Of a stretch of DNA of 64,000 nt, positions 23,490 through 45,562 are shown piece by piece (position 1 is the first letter of the stretch; the number at the start of each line of letters is the position of its first letter). The notes under the pieces were generated by a model. That model was not told where the DNA came from, made no database searches, and worked only from the letters and a program-made list of their open reading frames with translations. Position numbers and translations under genes: made by a program. This stretch comes from Amoebidium appalachense (lineage: Eukaryota; Ichthyosporea), in assembly GCA_963693365.1 (NCBI GenBank), contig CAVNZM010000013.1:6200001-6264000 (forward strand). The letters run 5' to 3'.

Positions 23490-24382
23490 CCGTGTGCATG
23501 TGGGGGATGTGGGTGGGTGGTGGTGGTGAATGGGTGAGTGGGTGGGTGGGGGGGGAGGGGAGGAAGAGGGTGGGACTACGCTTGGTCTATCAAATCGACC
23601 TCCTTCTGTGGAAAGCCTGACATTCCTCAAATCAGGGACGAGACCGGCATGGCGCATAACGTCGATTTTCATGCTGCAAGTGCCCCAGGCGGTGGTGCCA
23701 TTGCTCTCTTGGCCAATCAAAACGAAGTACGTCGCGCTCAATTCCGGCTTCTGCACCCGGGGCTCTTCATCTACCACTGCGCCATGGCCCCCATACCAAT
23801 GCACATTGGAATGGGCATGTACGGCCTGCTATTGGTTGAGCCGGAGGGAGGAATGTGCAATGTAGACCGTGAGTACTACGTCATGCAGAGTGAATACTAT
23901 CTCGATGATCTGCCAGAGGCGAAGGATTCCGAAAATGGTGCGAACCCAGAAACCATGACATATATCCCCCCCCCCCCCCGGACCCGAGGCTCCCAACACC
24001 CCCGGGCCCAACCCCACTCCCTATCCAATCATATAGACTGAATGCATACTCACTGAAATAAACCCAAATCCACCACCGCTTCAGGCTTTCCTCCCCGATT
24101 GCTCTATCCAACCCGCTCGATTCTCTTTGTCATTCCATGTATCCCGCTCCTCTTACCCTACCCCCTCCCCCCCCCTCCTTCTCCTTTCAATCTATATCGC
24201 CTTTCATCCCCCCTTGTTTCATTCCCCCTTCTCTAACTCCATGCACCCCTCCACCCCCTGGCTCTTATACACACACGCACATGCACACATGCGCGCGCTT
24301 GGGCACGCACACACACAAGTCATACGCACCCCCCCACCCCACCCCCTCCCCTCTTTCCCCCATTAAACTTTAAAGCTTAAAA

Positions 24383-24421
<39 letters not shown>

Positions 24422-24656
24422 AACAATTTCCACAAGTCGGGTGGAAAACGTTCACCCGGACTTAGTGAACTACTGTATTTAATCATTGAAGCATTGCGTT
24501 CGAGGTTGGTGTGCGCTGTTGGGGCATGATCTGTGGGTAAACAGCCCCTTCCAAATGTTGGGAGGCCTTATATCAGGCTTCGTAGTAAAGCTGACCCATT
24601 TGACCCCCTCCCCCCTCCCCCCCTCTCCGGGACCCCTCCCCTCCCCCCGCCCCCGC

Positions 24657-24697
<41 letters not shown>

Positions 24698-25496
24698 TTC
24701 CCCCTAACAAAAAAAACACAACACAACAAAAAAAAAAAAAAGAAGAAAAAAGAAAAAAAAAGAAACAAACAAACAAACATGTACAACCTGGAAAAAAAAA
24801 CAACAAAAAACAAAAAGTCAGAAATTTTAATAAAAAAAACAAAAAAAACTCACCCGCCCACTCACACAAACTTTTTACAGGCCCACCCAACCCACCAGTC
24901 ACTCAGGCAGCAACCCAATCCGTAACCGCCAAAACCCCCATCACCCCTGGCAGTCCCCCCGAGGCGCTCGCAGGTGAACTATTCTCGAATATTCCTCCGA
25001 AGCAAACAGAAATTGCTGCCACGGTTGAATTTTCATACCAAAAAGGGCTCGATGAAATGCCTACTCTGGTGGTCTTTAACGGGCAGGAAGGTTCGCTCAT
25101 CGACCCAGACAACGGCGGAAGCGGGGAGGCGTTAAAGGCGGAAGTGGAGAGACAGTTTGCATCTATTTTGGGAACATCGGTCCAAATAAGGCAAGCAGCT
25201 TGCACGTGATTGGTGCCAATTTCGACCATGTCTACCGGGAGGGGGGTTTATTATTACCCCCCGACAGATCTGTCCAAACCACAACGGTTCCCCCTGGCGG
25301 TGCGGCAGTGGTCGAATTTACGCCCAAAGTGCCCGGAGAATACACGCTATTGGACCATGTTATTTTTAGGCTGGACAAGGGTGCGGTGGGCCATATTAAG
25401 GTCGGAGGGAGCGCAAATTCGGAGCTGTTCTGTGTGGTGCTGGGGGAGGGCCAGGAAATGAATACAGCATGCCCTGAGTGTAAAGTGCACGGGTGA
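22063..25496 (+). CDS. nirK: Copper-containing nitrite reductase (NirK), probably mitochondrial, with one frame break
   Basis: Reduces nitrite to nitric oxide using type 1 and type 2 copper. Exons are 22063-22757, 23636-23937 and 24881-25496; both introns match in phase. The start at 22063 gives MRQRLVHTVRRATQFANRK, an Arg-rich, acid-free leader typical of mitochondrial import, then a hydrophobic stretch. The first cupredoxin domain shows VWTFNGHVPGPFIRARVGD, then AHNVDFHAA (type 1 and type 2 His), YHCAM and PMHIGMGMYG (type 1 His, Cys, His, Met), and LLVEPEGG. The second domain has LVVFNGQEG, SSLHVIGANFDHVYREGG and LLDHVIFR, supplying the two further type 2 His. All copper ligands of the family are present. 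Near 25146 the frame slips by one base (the family pattern AEVGET reads AEVERQ), after which conservation resumes to the stop at 25496. With that base the protein would be about 537 residues. The slip is either a sequencing error or a recent inactivation. Confidence 0.9.
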
Positions 25497-25767
25497 TGGG
25501 TGGATGGATCCACGTGCATCACGGCTGGGGCCTCAACAATAATTTATTTTTGGCTTGTGTTTGGTAACGCCCTGGATTTTTGATAATATCAATAACCCCC
25601 TGAGGTAATTTAAGGGCTGTTTTCACAGGTTCGTGATGGTGCAAGTGCATGATCAGAGGAGTGTGCACGTGGGGTGGGGTTACATCTGCGAGATCCAATG
25701 GACGACGGTATGGTTTTGGCTACGGATAATATAGTGTAAGGAATAGAATATGGGGAGGAAGGAGGAG

Positions 25768-25830
<63 letters not shown>

Positions 25831-26816
25831 TAGTTAAATTCCCACTGTCTTAGATGCGCGGCATTATGATACCGTTGTCGTCAATAGGCTAGAGTGGATA
25901 TATTTAGGATGCTCGAGTTTTTCGGCCCAGAAGCATAAGCTGTGGTTTGATGCCGTAGGCGAGTCTCAGATTGCGCTCATATTATAAACAGAGCCTTGTT
26001 TCATCTCGTACATTATTAATATTAGGATGCAACATGCATGTGCATGTTTCATCCAAACTGATATATTAGTGAACGGCACGCTATACCAGAATGATATACA
26101 GGTTGTGTATTTCAATGCGGGAGATATCGGTAGGCATGTGTATGCTGGCATATATTTCATCGACCCAGCATCTATGGGTTACTAAAGAAGGACACAAACA
26201 TTATCAATCGTCGTTGGGCCTTTTTATGGTGCTAAATCAGATGTGTGGTTGCACGTGTACGCAGAAGCATGTAAGTGCGCTGTGGCAGTGTGCGTCCTTG
26301 CGCATATGGATGTGTCGATGTGCATGTGCCGTAAGGTATGTGTACATGTGTGTGTGTGTGTACATGCGCGCGCACGTGTGTGTGTGTGTGACGTATGTAT
26401 GTATGTGTGTGTGTGTGTGTACATGTGCGTGTGCATGTGGAAGGGGGGCCTTGGGGGGGCCCCGGGGGGGGGGGGGGGGGGGGGGGTCAGACATGCCGGT
26501 ACCTGCTAGGCATGGGGGCTAGGAGGGAACTACAGATTCCATCAAGGGTTTCGCGCATGTGTGTGTGAGCGTATTTTCGTCTGTGCATGTGACATGTGGG
26601 CAGCCGCACTGGAACCGGTGGTTCAAGTTATGATACAAGCGAAAATATATCAGAAGGCTGATGAAAGGAATGTCTATGGCATACGCCTTGGCACTGCTGA
26701 AATGCACAGCCGCCTCGCCTGGCCCTGGATCCAGCAGACGGTCGATCAATTGAATTGTGTGACAATCTGGTGCAAGTGCGTCTACATGATAAACTCCCTC
26801 CCCCCCCTTCCAAACA

Positions 26817-26847
<31 letters not shown>

Positions 26848-27030
26848 CACACAGAAAGAATGCCGTATTTCTAGGAGTTGAAACTAATGTGTGTATGTAG
26901 ATGGGAGAGCGGCTATAATCGAAGCTGAAAGGCAGGCAAGGAGGGGGAAGGCAAAGGAAAGAACGTGATACATCAGAGGCCCATCGTTTTGGCCCCATTC
27001 CCAGTCAGTGGTGGTGGTGGTGGTGTGTGT

Positions 27031-27076
<46 letters not shown>

Positions 27077-28705
27077 TGCGCTACAGAGTATCAGGTACAC
27101 ATGTACTCACTACTACTGAATAATCATTTTGTGAGTGAGTGGGTAGGTTGGTGAAGGGGAGGGTTGGGATGCGACACCCCCCACAACATGGAACTCATGG
27201 ACGGCCCAGCGGCAGGTCCCACACCAGCGAAAGGGCATGATGGTGGTGGTGGTGTGTGTGTGTGTTTGGGGGGGAGGGGAGGGAAGGGGTAGACAAGGGG
27301 GCTGGTAGCCGTTCAACATGAAATTTGATTAGAACCCCCCCGGTACCGGCCGGCAGAGGGCACCCGCCATCACTGCAGCCAGGCCCAGACGGTTTATTAA
27401 TTTGTAAAAGAGGTCAAAGGTGGTCGTAGGGGTCACCGGGCAGAAAAAGCCTGTGTTGCTCACTTCTGTGCGGGGGTTGACCTGTGTACGTGTGCATATG
27501 GTTAGTGTACGTGCAGGAGGAGCGAGTTATGTCAAGGAAAGTGTGTGTGTGTGTGCATTAAGCATGTGCATGTATAGGAGGGGGAGAGGTGTGTGCGGGG
27601 TTTGCAACCAGGCTTCCAACTCAAAGAGAGACAAACCCGAAGATCTCATCTCCTTTTGCCCTCTCCCCCCCCCCCCCCCCCTTCCTCCCCAAACAAACAA
27701 ACACACACACATACATGCCCCCTTCCACCTGCCTAGCCAGCTCCGTGCATGCGGTTTGCACGAGCCGCAGCAATCCCCCGTCCTCCCTCCCATCCCCCTC
27801 CCCCAGTCCCATTTCCCTCCCACCCAACAGACCAACTCAGCATCTTTTTATAAGTACATATTGCACACATGAGCAACCACAGTGCCACATGTGGACAAGT
27901 TGGCAAAAAGAAATAGATGCATACCTGAGGTAATTGGCGGGAACAAGAAACAATGAGTGATTGACTACTAAATGCTTCTCTCCACGCACACATGAACGTA
28001 AACCCAGTAACCCAAGGTCTTAACCCACACGACGTGTATTCGCACAGGGGAACGAGGTAGTGCACCCCCACACCCCCCCCCTCCCCCACGAACACACGGG
28101 GAGGAGGGGGGAGAGAGAGAGACAGAGAGAAAGAGAGAGGACAGGAGAGGGAGGGGGGTAACGGGGGTTTGAATGCACCATAAAGTACGAAGAGCGCATT
28201 GTCAATGGACAACACAATGCAGATGGCAAACCACGCATCAAGAGTATGCGTATAAGCCGAGCCCATAGCGGGGAAAAGGGGGGAAAGGGCGGGGGTTGGG
28301 GGGGAGGGAGAGAAGAAGAGAGAGACAGACAGACGGAGAGAGAAAGAGCAAAATAGAGCCATAAGCGTGATAAAAAAACTGCTGGCCACACTCGAAAAAT
28401 TGTACGTCTTGAAGCATGCACGCAAGAAGCCAAAGGACAAGATTGTGTGACTAACAAAGCAAACCAAATATAAGGAAGCCAAGGGCTTTGAAAAATTCAC
28501 AAAAAAGGCCAGAAGAGGAGGAAAGGATAGTAGAGACGAGAGAGTGTGAGTGGGGGGAGAGCTATTCTTAATAAGGTAATGTAAGTGCAAAGGGAAACGA
28601 CTTGAACATGGAAATAATGATGGTGTGTGCAATGGGAGAGGCTGCAAAAGACCTCACAAAGAATGTCGTACGTGAGAGGATGTGAACCACACTTGTGTGC
28701 CACCG

Positions 28706-28752
<47 letters not shown>

Positions 28753-29248
28753 GTGCATGTGTGTGTTATGTTTGTGTGAGTTAGAGCGAGAGCGTGAGTG
28801 TGAGTGTAAGTGTGAGTGTGTACGCGTGCACCTGTGTGTGTATTTGTGTCGGTGTGTGTGTGAGTGTGCCTGCTTCGGCGCATGCGTATGCTGGTGCGTG
28901 ATGAAGTGTACCACACTCCTGAACTGTGCAGGTAATAGTGTTTCCCTTTCACGCCTGCAAATGTCTGTGCTCAAGTCTATGAGCCTCCAAAAAAAACACA
29001 TTCATTTCGCCCGTAGCCAGGTTTCCGCCAACCAAAGATCGGAACTACTGAATCCACAAATGCCCATGCATAGAAGCCCAGAACCCGATTGCGAAACAAA
29101 GAAAATAGAGCTGAAGATGAGTGAGAAAAGGGCTTCATCAGGGGAGCTGTAGAGCAAAATAAGCGAATTAATATTCGTCAGAAAACAGCCACCTTTTGGA
29201 CCAAGCCTTTTCTCTGTTCTTATTCTGTGAGTTTTCTGTGATTCCCAC
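25497..29248. other. Gene-poor stretch, no supported gene
   Basis: Contains a long poly-G run (about 25771-25828), G/GT tracts near 26463-26486 and 27020-27075, (GA)-rich DNA near 28100-28145 and (GT)n near 28710-28760. One open segment on the minus strand, 27481-27329, follows an AG acceptor and is open for 50 codons (begins VNPRTEVSNTGFF). It could be a terminal exon of the possible gene at 29.3 kb but resembles no family I know. Nothing else is convincing. Confidence 0.4.
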
Positions 29249-29358
29249 CTCTTGAACTGCTGCTTGGGCTGCTTGGGCAGAGCGAAGCCGACGGCCAAAG
29301 ACGACGCAACGAGGCCGGCAAGGACGGGCACGGTCCAGTTAAGCAGGTTGTAGGCCAT
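29249..29358 (-). CDS. Possible first exon of a small membrane protein
   Basis: Reading from 29358, the frame gives MAYNLLNWTVPVLAGLVASS and then a continuing hydrophobic stretch ending in basic KQPKQQFKR, followed by a plausible donor (AAGAG|gtggga). One membrane helix near the N-terminus followed by a Pro/Lys-rich stretch is faintly like V-ATPase subunit e, but no matching second exon could be found. Upstream DNA (29680-29740) has two ATTGG (CCAAT-box) motifs and no simple repeats, as expected of a promoter. Without the splice the frame runs on to 29002 (119 residues). Function not recognised. Confidence 0.35.
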
Positions 29359-31923
29359 TTTGACTCTATAATCTCGCACAAACAGGCAAAAAATACGTGT
29401 CCAAAAACTCGGTGAGTCGATCGTTTCTGGAACGAAGACTGAAACGGACTGAGCGCGGCGTGGCCGAAATCAGCCGGACACTAGTGAGCGCGGTAAAAAT
29501 TTGTTCTGTTAAATTGGTCTGCTGAGTGGAGATAGAATGCGTTGTTTTTGTACAATTTGCGTTGAAGAACAAAAAATAATCGTTTTTTTACAATTTTGTT
29601 TTAACACAAATGATGTTTATACCTCTCTTTGCTACAACTGTATCAACGACAAATGAGCTTTACTTTTACCCTACCCCTTTAGTCATATTTCCGATTGGTT
29701 GAATGCACGAGAGCAGCTCCTATTGGTCCGGGCAACTGACGCCTGTTGGGAAGTTGAGTCACTCGGTCACCGACGTAGAGATCGCCGCAGCCCGCGAGAC
29801 GACTGTTCGTTTTGCCTTGACCGGGCTTGACTTTAAAAGGCAAAAGCCTTGAGCCTGTGAGTGAATGATTGTTGCTTTAGCTGCTGGAGCAATAGATTAG
29901 CACAGCTGCAAGTGAATAGCACAGTAGCAAAGTTGGACCACACGCTCGTAACGCGTAGCATCTGCCCAAGCACCCAGACAGCTCATTCAGTATGGTGCAC
30001 AAAAGACCACGTGTTGTACACACGTTTCGATTTCAACCACCACTGGCAGGCGTGCACTGTTAGTTTAAAGACATGCGCACTTCTAACACGAAGACCCCGG
30101 TGGCGCTCTGTACAAGCTATACCTGTGCGCGCACAAACACGCAACAGCCACTCCCCTCCCCCACACCAAGACTGTTTGAGTTGCACACTTATGGTTGGCT
30201 TTACCACACTCGCCTACCAACCAACACATGCACATGCAACAGCATGTGCGCAAGTGCGCGTCACGGAGACGCACACGCACCCAGGTGCCCCACAGGTACA
30301 CTCTAGACGCACGACGCCCACACAAAACACCTACAGTCACGCATGCACGCACACATAACCATACGCACTTGAACGCATTCACATGCCTTGAGGCATGCAT
30401 GTTGTAGTGTACAAAGCAGGTAGGTCTTATGTGTACGGCACGAGCAAAAGACATATGGCGTGCATCAGTGCTTCATGTCAATATTTACCGAAGAACCCCA
30501 ACGAAGTTTCTTGAAGTAAAGCTTCACGACAAGGTCCGAAATTGTGTGGACTCGCACCGCACTTATGCTACGCAGGGACACGTGTGACAAAGATCTCGTC
30601 TTCCTAGCGCACGCACCATGCCAGAACTACTGCTTTTTGTGAATATGGCAACACACGCGTGCATTACTGGAACAGAATGCTGCGACTCATTGTCCCATAA
30701 TGGTACACACGGTCACACAAAAATCGACACATGTTTACACACACAACCGTTACCTGTGCGTCCCCCCCCCCTCCCCCCTCCGCCCCGCCCCTGCACCCGC
30801 GCAGATCCCTCGCCCCCAACATACACAATTGGCGCGTACACACACACGCACATAGACAAACACACAGTGGCACGGCGCATTGTCCGGCACACACACACAA
30901 GAGTGCTTTTCTTTCGGCATCTAGACGAAAGAGTTGCCACTGTGACATGCGTTAAGGACGAACTACCTGTTTCGTTTATTCCAGAATCTCAAGGGGATAA
31001 TGGAGTTCTCAGTAATTCCGTTATTACGGCGTCCAAAGTTCCAAGCAGTCCCTCCTCCCCTCCCCTCCCTCTCCTTCCTCCCCCCCCTCCCCCGCCTCTT
31101 ATACTATGATAACACACCAACACACCGTGGCGTAGACCCCAAGCCCTTCTTTCTGTAATGTTGTTGACATGGCTAATATTCGGCTCAATCGAATCTCTGA
31201 TCGAACCCGGTTGTATCCGATTATCTGGCTAACAGGAATGCGCAGTGAACGTTCCAAACTCGGGCGGTGAACGTGCCAAAGGCTGAGAAGGTGCTCCCTG
31301 CTTCGCTTCGCAGGGGAGATTAGGAGGCCTTGTTCGCTTCAAGTCATCGTATTTCCTGGCTGTTACGTATACGACACGAGTTAATCTAGTTTTAGTTGCT
31401 CCTCTCATTTCAAGTGCACACACCTTAGGGTTGAATAAGCTATACAGCCCTCACCAGGGCACCTTACCATTTCACCAGCTCTGAAAGCCCAATCTCAGTA
31501 CCAGTACTTGCACGGTAACTGCTGAAAGGGTGCACCGGTAACATCTATATCGTAGAAGGACACAGGTCCTTCTTGTCAAACACTGGTGTACACGTATGAA
31601 TGGTTACTCTACTAGAGAACACAAAAATCAGAGCTGCACTGCGTGACACAGCCAGGTATGAACCTTGATCTGTCTAACGTTTCCCACATGCACAAGCACA
31701 CCTTTTGAGGCGATAGCCCATCCAGACTGCGGGAGAGTCTCATCACAGACACGAACCGTTGGTGAGCAACATGCATCAGCCCGTACAAGCGTGCGTGCAC
31801 AGTAGACAGGCACACGTTAGCATGCACGTACACATCACGAGCTTGTACACAGACAATTTTGCATGGGCAAAGGCACGAAGATGCGCAATCTGACGGGCAA
31901 AGGAATAATCATTCACACACACG

Positions 31924-31954
<31 letters not shown>

Positions 31955-32133
31955 AGACACGGGCGCGCGCGCACACACACACAACAAACACGCACGCACA
32001 CACGCACGCACGCACACGCACAAACACACGCACAGATACCAACATACACACACACAACACACCCACACGCGCCCGCCCGCACACGCACTCACGCACGCAC
32101 ACGCACTCACGCATGCACGCACACACACACACA

Positions 32134-32209
<76 letters not shown>

Positions 32210-32241
32210 ATAGTGCAAATGCGCAGCATCATGGTAGCAGA
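29359..32241. other. Intergenic stretch without a supported gene
   Basis: About 29400-29870 and 30900-31860 are unique sequence. The rest is rich in scattered CA, with a dense (CA)n array at about 31915-32208 just before the ANK-SAM start codon. I see no conserved ORF or tRNA. Confidence 0.5.
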
Positions 32242-42058
<9,817 letters not shown>

Positions 42059-43162
42059 CGTCATTCACCAAGCTATTTGGAGGTATTGGAATCATTGCTA
42101 AATTAGGATCAATCAAATGTATGATGATTCAAAGCCTAGAACACACCTTAATAGTTAATGAACACATCGATTTACTGGTATGACGGTTAATAACTGTCTG
42201 AATAGAACTTTTTGGCCTTGCTGTTAATGGTACATGATGTGCTTGTTGGCGTGTGTGCGTGCGTGTGGGCATGTATGCATTTTTCTTTCCAGTTCATGTA
42301 AACTTTTTCCGGTTTTTCGTTTCTCTCTTCTTTTTTCCTCCTCATGAGCTATTTCTTTCTTAAAGGGTGTTCAAATACTCACACTACCCAGCATGTGCAC
42401 TTCGGAATCTTCATGTGACACAACTCAATGATCCTGAAGAACGATATGCATATGGTGGGCCTGTGATGTACGTTGATACATAGTTTCTGTGTTTGGTGCG
42501 GGGAGGCGCTGTAGGTTGATGTCGTGTGCTTATGCCATGACAATAATGTCTTGTTCGTGTCACACAGAATGTCTATCACTTTGTTTCTTTGGCTCTCCTC
42601 GTTCTTTAAAAAAATTATGATGTGTAGTAGTAGTGAATAGTGTCCCAGCCTCCGAAATGAGAGAAAATTTGTGTGCTGGAAATGAGAGAAAATTTGTGTA
42701 TGATGCGTATTAATTAGTAAGTAAGGATTTTCTTAGGCAAAAGTTTGTTCCTAATCAATAACAATGTTATCTTAGATGTTTGATCATTGCTCTTTGGTTA
42801 TCTGATATATTTCAAATAAAGAACTTCCTTGAAAAGGAAACTTCAACATAATCGCGCGCTTGTTCATTTGACATGTACAATTTCGTCCCGTGCGAATGAC
42901 TTGTTTCCCAAACGGCTTCCCATTCAGTACCCGAAGACCACAACAAGTGAAAGGTTACGTACGCCACCCACGGTGACCCATCCAGCTACACATGCGCTGT
43001 GAGACACGGGGTTCGTGGGGGAGAGCTGAGTTCGAGATGGACACATTCACACTACACACCCGGCAGCCCGGGCACACGTGTTTGCACATGTACACGCGAA
43101 CCCTTGCGGACTCCGTCCGCGTGTCTGCGCACGTGCCCACCCACCCAACCTAATATCAAAAG

Positions 43163-43200
<38 letters not shown>

Positions 43201-43204
43201 ACAG
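42059..43204. other. 3' flank of ANK-SAM gene up to the GC-rich block
   Basis: AT-rich unique DNA. It contains a two-copy direct repeat of about 22 bases (gaaatgagagaaaatttgtg, at about 42655-42701), the likely ANK-SAM poly(A) signal and a (GT)n array at about 43166-43199 that abuts the GC-rich block. No gene seen. Confidence 0.5.
42815..42820 (+). terminator. Likely poly(A) signal AATAAA of ANK-SAM gene
   Basis: AATAAA in AT-rich unique sequence about 760 bases past the stop, with no other gene between. Position only; the cleavage site is not known. Confidence 0.4.
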
Positions 43205-43289
43205 TGGGCCGGGAGGAGGAGGGGGGGAAGGGGGGAGGGAGGAGGGGGGCCCGGGGGTTTGGGATATTCGGGTTGGTTGTAAGGTTTTC

Positions 43290-43408
43290 CGGGTCGGGCC
43301 GAAGGCCCTCACGGGCCGCAGGCCCGTCTATTGGGCCATAGGCCCTAGGCCGCTAGGCCTGGGGCCCGGGGACCCGGGGACCGGGGGGCCCGGCCCGGCC
43401 CGCGAGCC

Positions 43409-43445
<37 letters not shown>

Positions 43446-43460
43446 CCCGGCCCGGCCCCG
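43290..43460. repeat. GGCC-rich palindromic border with poly-C run (left)
   Basis: A chain of short palindromes (gggcc/ggccc, taggccta-like, ccggggacccgggg) ends in about 35 C (about 43409-43443) and cggcccggcccggcc. This is unlike any other sequence in the window except the patch at 48260-48305. Confidence 0.75.
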
Positions 43461-43462
43461 GG

Positions 43463-43814
43463 GTTAGCAGGGACATCCAGGCCGTGTCCAATGTCGTGAA
43501 GATCACTGTCGCGGATCGCACGCTCCGGCTGCGTGCGCTGGGCGCGCTGGGGAAGTGCAGGATAGACATCCCCGAAAAGGGAGAGGACGCGCTGAAGATC
43601 AGAAGGGGAAAAGCCACGGTGTTGTGTGGAGTTCAAGAAGGTCCCGATCGAGAAGGTCAAGGCGCAGTTCATGGTCAAGTATCTCAGCGCGTTCTGCAAG
43701 GGCGCGTGCGTGAACAGCAACGTCAGGATACACATGTCCAGTAACAAGCTCATCCGATTCGAGTACGCCGTCAGTGACTTAGGCGTCCTAGCCTTCCATC
43801 TGTGCCCATTGTGA
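43463..43814 (+). pseudogene. PCNA-like sliding clamp, C-terminal domain only, frameshifted
   Basis: Sliding clamps encircle DNA and tether the replicative polymerase. Two adjoining frames match the second half of PCNA. The first (43463 to about 43625) has VVKITVADRTLRLRALGALG, corresponding to the clamp beta strands before the centre loop. The second (about 43626-43814) has QFMVKYLSAFCKGACVNSNV and IRFEYAVSDLGVLAFHLCPL, matching the FALRYLN..TKA and VEYKIADLGYLRYYLAP positions of PCNA. The first domain of the clamp is missing; the fragment begins right after the poly-C border. A one-base slip at about 43620-43626 separates the frames. Divergence from cellular PCNA suggests a viral or otherwise foreign origin. 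The family assignment is by motif comparison only. Confidence 0.6.
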
Positions 43815-43833
43815 GATTTTCCACGCCTGGGGC

Positions 43834-45409
43834 ATGGACCGGTCCCGTAGACCGGGGTATGTTGTGGTGGACACTCAGTCCAATAAAGTCGTGGCCGATG
43901 CCTGGCCAAGTGCCGAGAATCCTGGCCGCTTCTTTCTAGAATCCCGAGCCGATGACCCTTTCCCCCTCGCACAGCTGGTGCAGGACCCGCGTCACCCGTC
44001 ATACAACACCGGCACCGATAGGCAGGCCAGGGATGGCAATCTGAACCTGCGATTCCGTGTCCGTGATCCCATGTACGCACCCGCCCCGCCTACACAAACC
44101 CCACCGTCCCGATCCGAGACCTGGTGGGAGGAGCTTGCAGGCAAGGACCTGACCCATGAGCCCCTCGATGATGCCCGTGTAACTGCCGAGAACGTTCAGG
44201 GGATACTGAGCAAGGCGTATGTTCGCACAAGCACGCCGCGCCTGGTCAAGCTCGAGGGTGTCACGGACTCTAGGGGCCACGCGCTTTTCGCCAAGGAGGT
44301 GGAAAATCGGAAGGCACGCCACCCCACGACACCGGACCATCCCGAGCGCATCCGAATGGCGTATGCCGCCCTTGCGGAGGCCCAGCGCATAGCTGGAAAA
44401 AACGTAAGGGATTCCCAGAAAGCAAAGGAGGGCAAAGCGCCGGAAGACTCCGATGATCCCGGAGAGCCCAACATGCTCGAGGCGCTCGCCCTGATGGTGC
44501 CCGGGCTGCCACGGCCTGAGTTTGTGGAAGGAGTCCACCGCGAGGACGACGAACGGGCCTACCCCTACAAGCACGCGCTCCAGACACTCATCGCCGAGCG
44601 TGCAAAGCTGGCCAAGGAGCTGCGCGCAGCCGGTACCGATCGTGCGACCATGCGGCAGGCCCTCAAGGAACTGACCATGAGTGTTGCGCGCGACCTTTCA
44701 GGGCAGGAGTACTACGGCCGTGTCCAGCACATCCTGCGGGCCCTTGCCGATGACCAGGATCTTGACCTTCGAGATGGTAAGCGTATTCACCTCGGGTCAC
44801 ACGCCCCCCCCCGGAGCCACCAGCATCGATGATGAAAGGGAGATGCACAAACGCTTCTACGCCGATCTCGGCCGGCCTGAGCTCTCAGAAACCCGTTTCG
44901 ATGACGCCCGCAGCCGTCTTGTTGCCAATGCCGTTTCGACCCGCCGAAGAGCAGAGGCGCCCACACCCACCACTGCCGACTCCACCGCCCAGGAACTTGC
45001 CACGGTTGCACATGCGCTGGGCTTGAGCCCGGACAACGCTCGCACGGCCATCGCCGCCTGGGCCGACCGGAAGCGGGAGCAGCTTGCGGGCCTGTACACC
45101 GCCGGGAGGCCCCGGTCGCCGGGCACCGCCGTCAACACAACATCCGACATTACGGACTCGGTGTGCGGGATCGTGTTTGTGGATCCGCACATCTCCAAGC
45201 ACTTCCGGCCGATGACGTACCTGGTCGTCAGGCTCGACCGCTTTGTCCCGCGCGCAATGCTCGTGGCGATGCACGTCATCGAGCACACGGGCAGGCCCGT
45301 TGTGTACAAGTCTAAGGCCACGGTCGCGGGGTTCTACCCACCCCAGCCCGGGGGAAACCCCCCTCTGGCGCTGTACCAGCTGGAGCGCCAGCGCGGAGTC
45401 CACAGGTGA
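43834..45409 (+). CDS. Unrecognised ORF of the GC-rich block, split by one frame slip
   Basis: Starts 20 bases after the stop of the clamp fragment (MDRSRRPGYVVVDTQSNKVV), open in one frame to 44832 and in the next to a TGA at 45409. The switch falls on the C run at about 44803-44812, so the two parts are probably one ORF of about 525 codons. The N-terminal third is hydrophilic; the middle is helical and charged (for example LIAERAKLAKELRAAG). The last 85 residues are compact and hydrophobic (PMTYLVVRLDRFVPRAMLVA), suggesting a folded domain. No family recognised. The same strand and tight spacing suggest co-transcription with the clamp fragment. Confidence 0.5.
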
Positions 45410-45562
45410 TCTTCTCAACGTCGACGCGCCTGACAGCCCTTCGCCTGTCCGCTCCGTGGTCTATGAACCCCTGCCATCCCGAAGCACCGTGGCATCGAAA
45501 GGCTCCTTCACGCTGAGGCTCCTCCCCGACAACAAGGTCGCCCTGGGGGCAGAGGAGGCCCT

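Noticed and set aside
26561-26998. Possible coding region on either strand near 26.6-26.8 kb
   Set aside because: Frames are short, show no family resemblance, and lack matching splice partners.
27733-28647. 304-codon minus-strand open frame with hydrophobic segments
   Set aside because: It is rich in Ser/Leu/Pro from purine-pyrimidine repeats. The part that looks like a membrane helix (about 28250-28150) has no AG acceptor upstream and no conserved motif.
31190-31215. tRNA T-arm-like sequence (gatcgaacccgg)
   Set aside because: No acceptor, D or anticodon arms could be paired around it. No tRNA gene was found elsewhere in the window.
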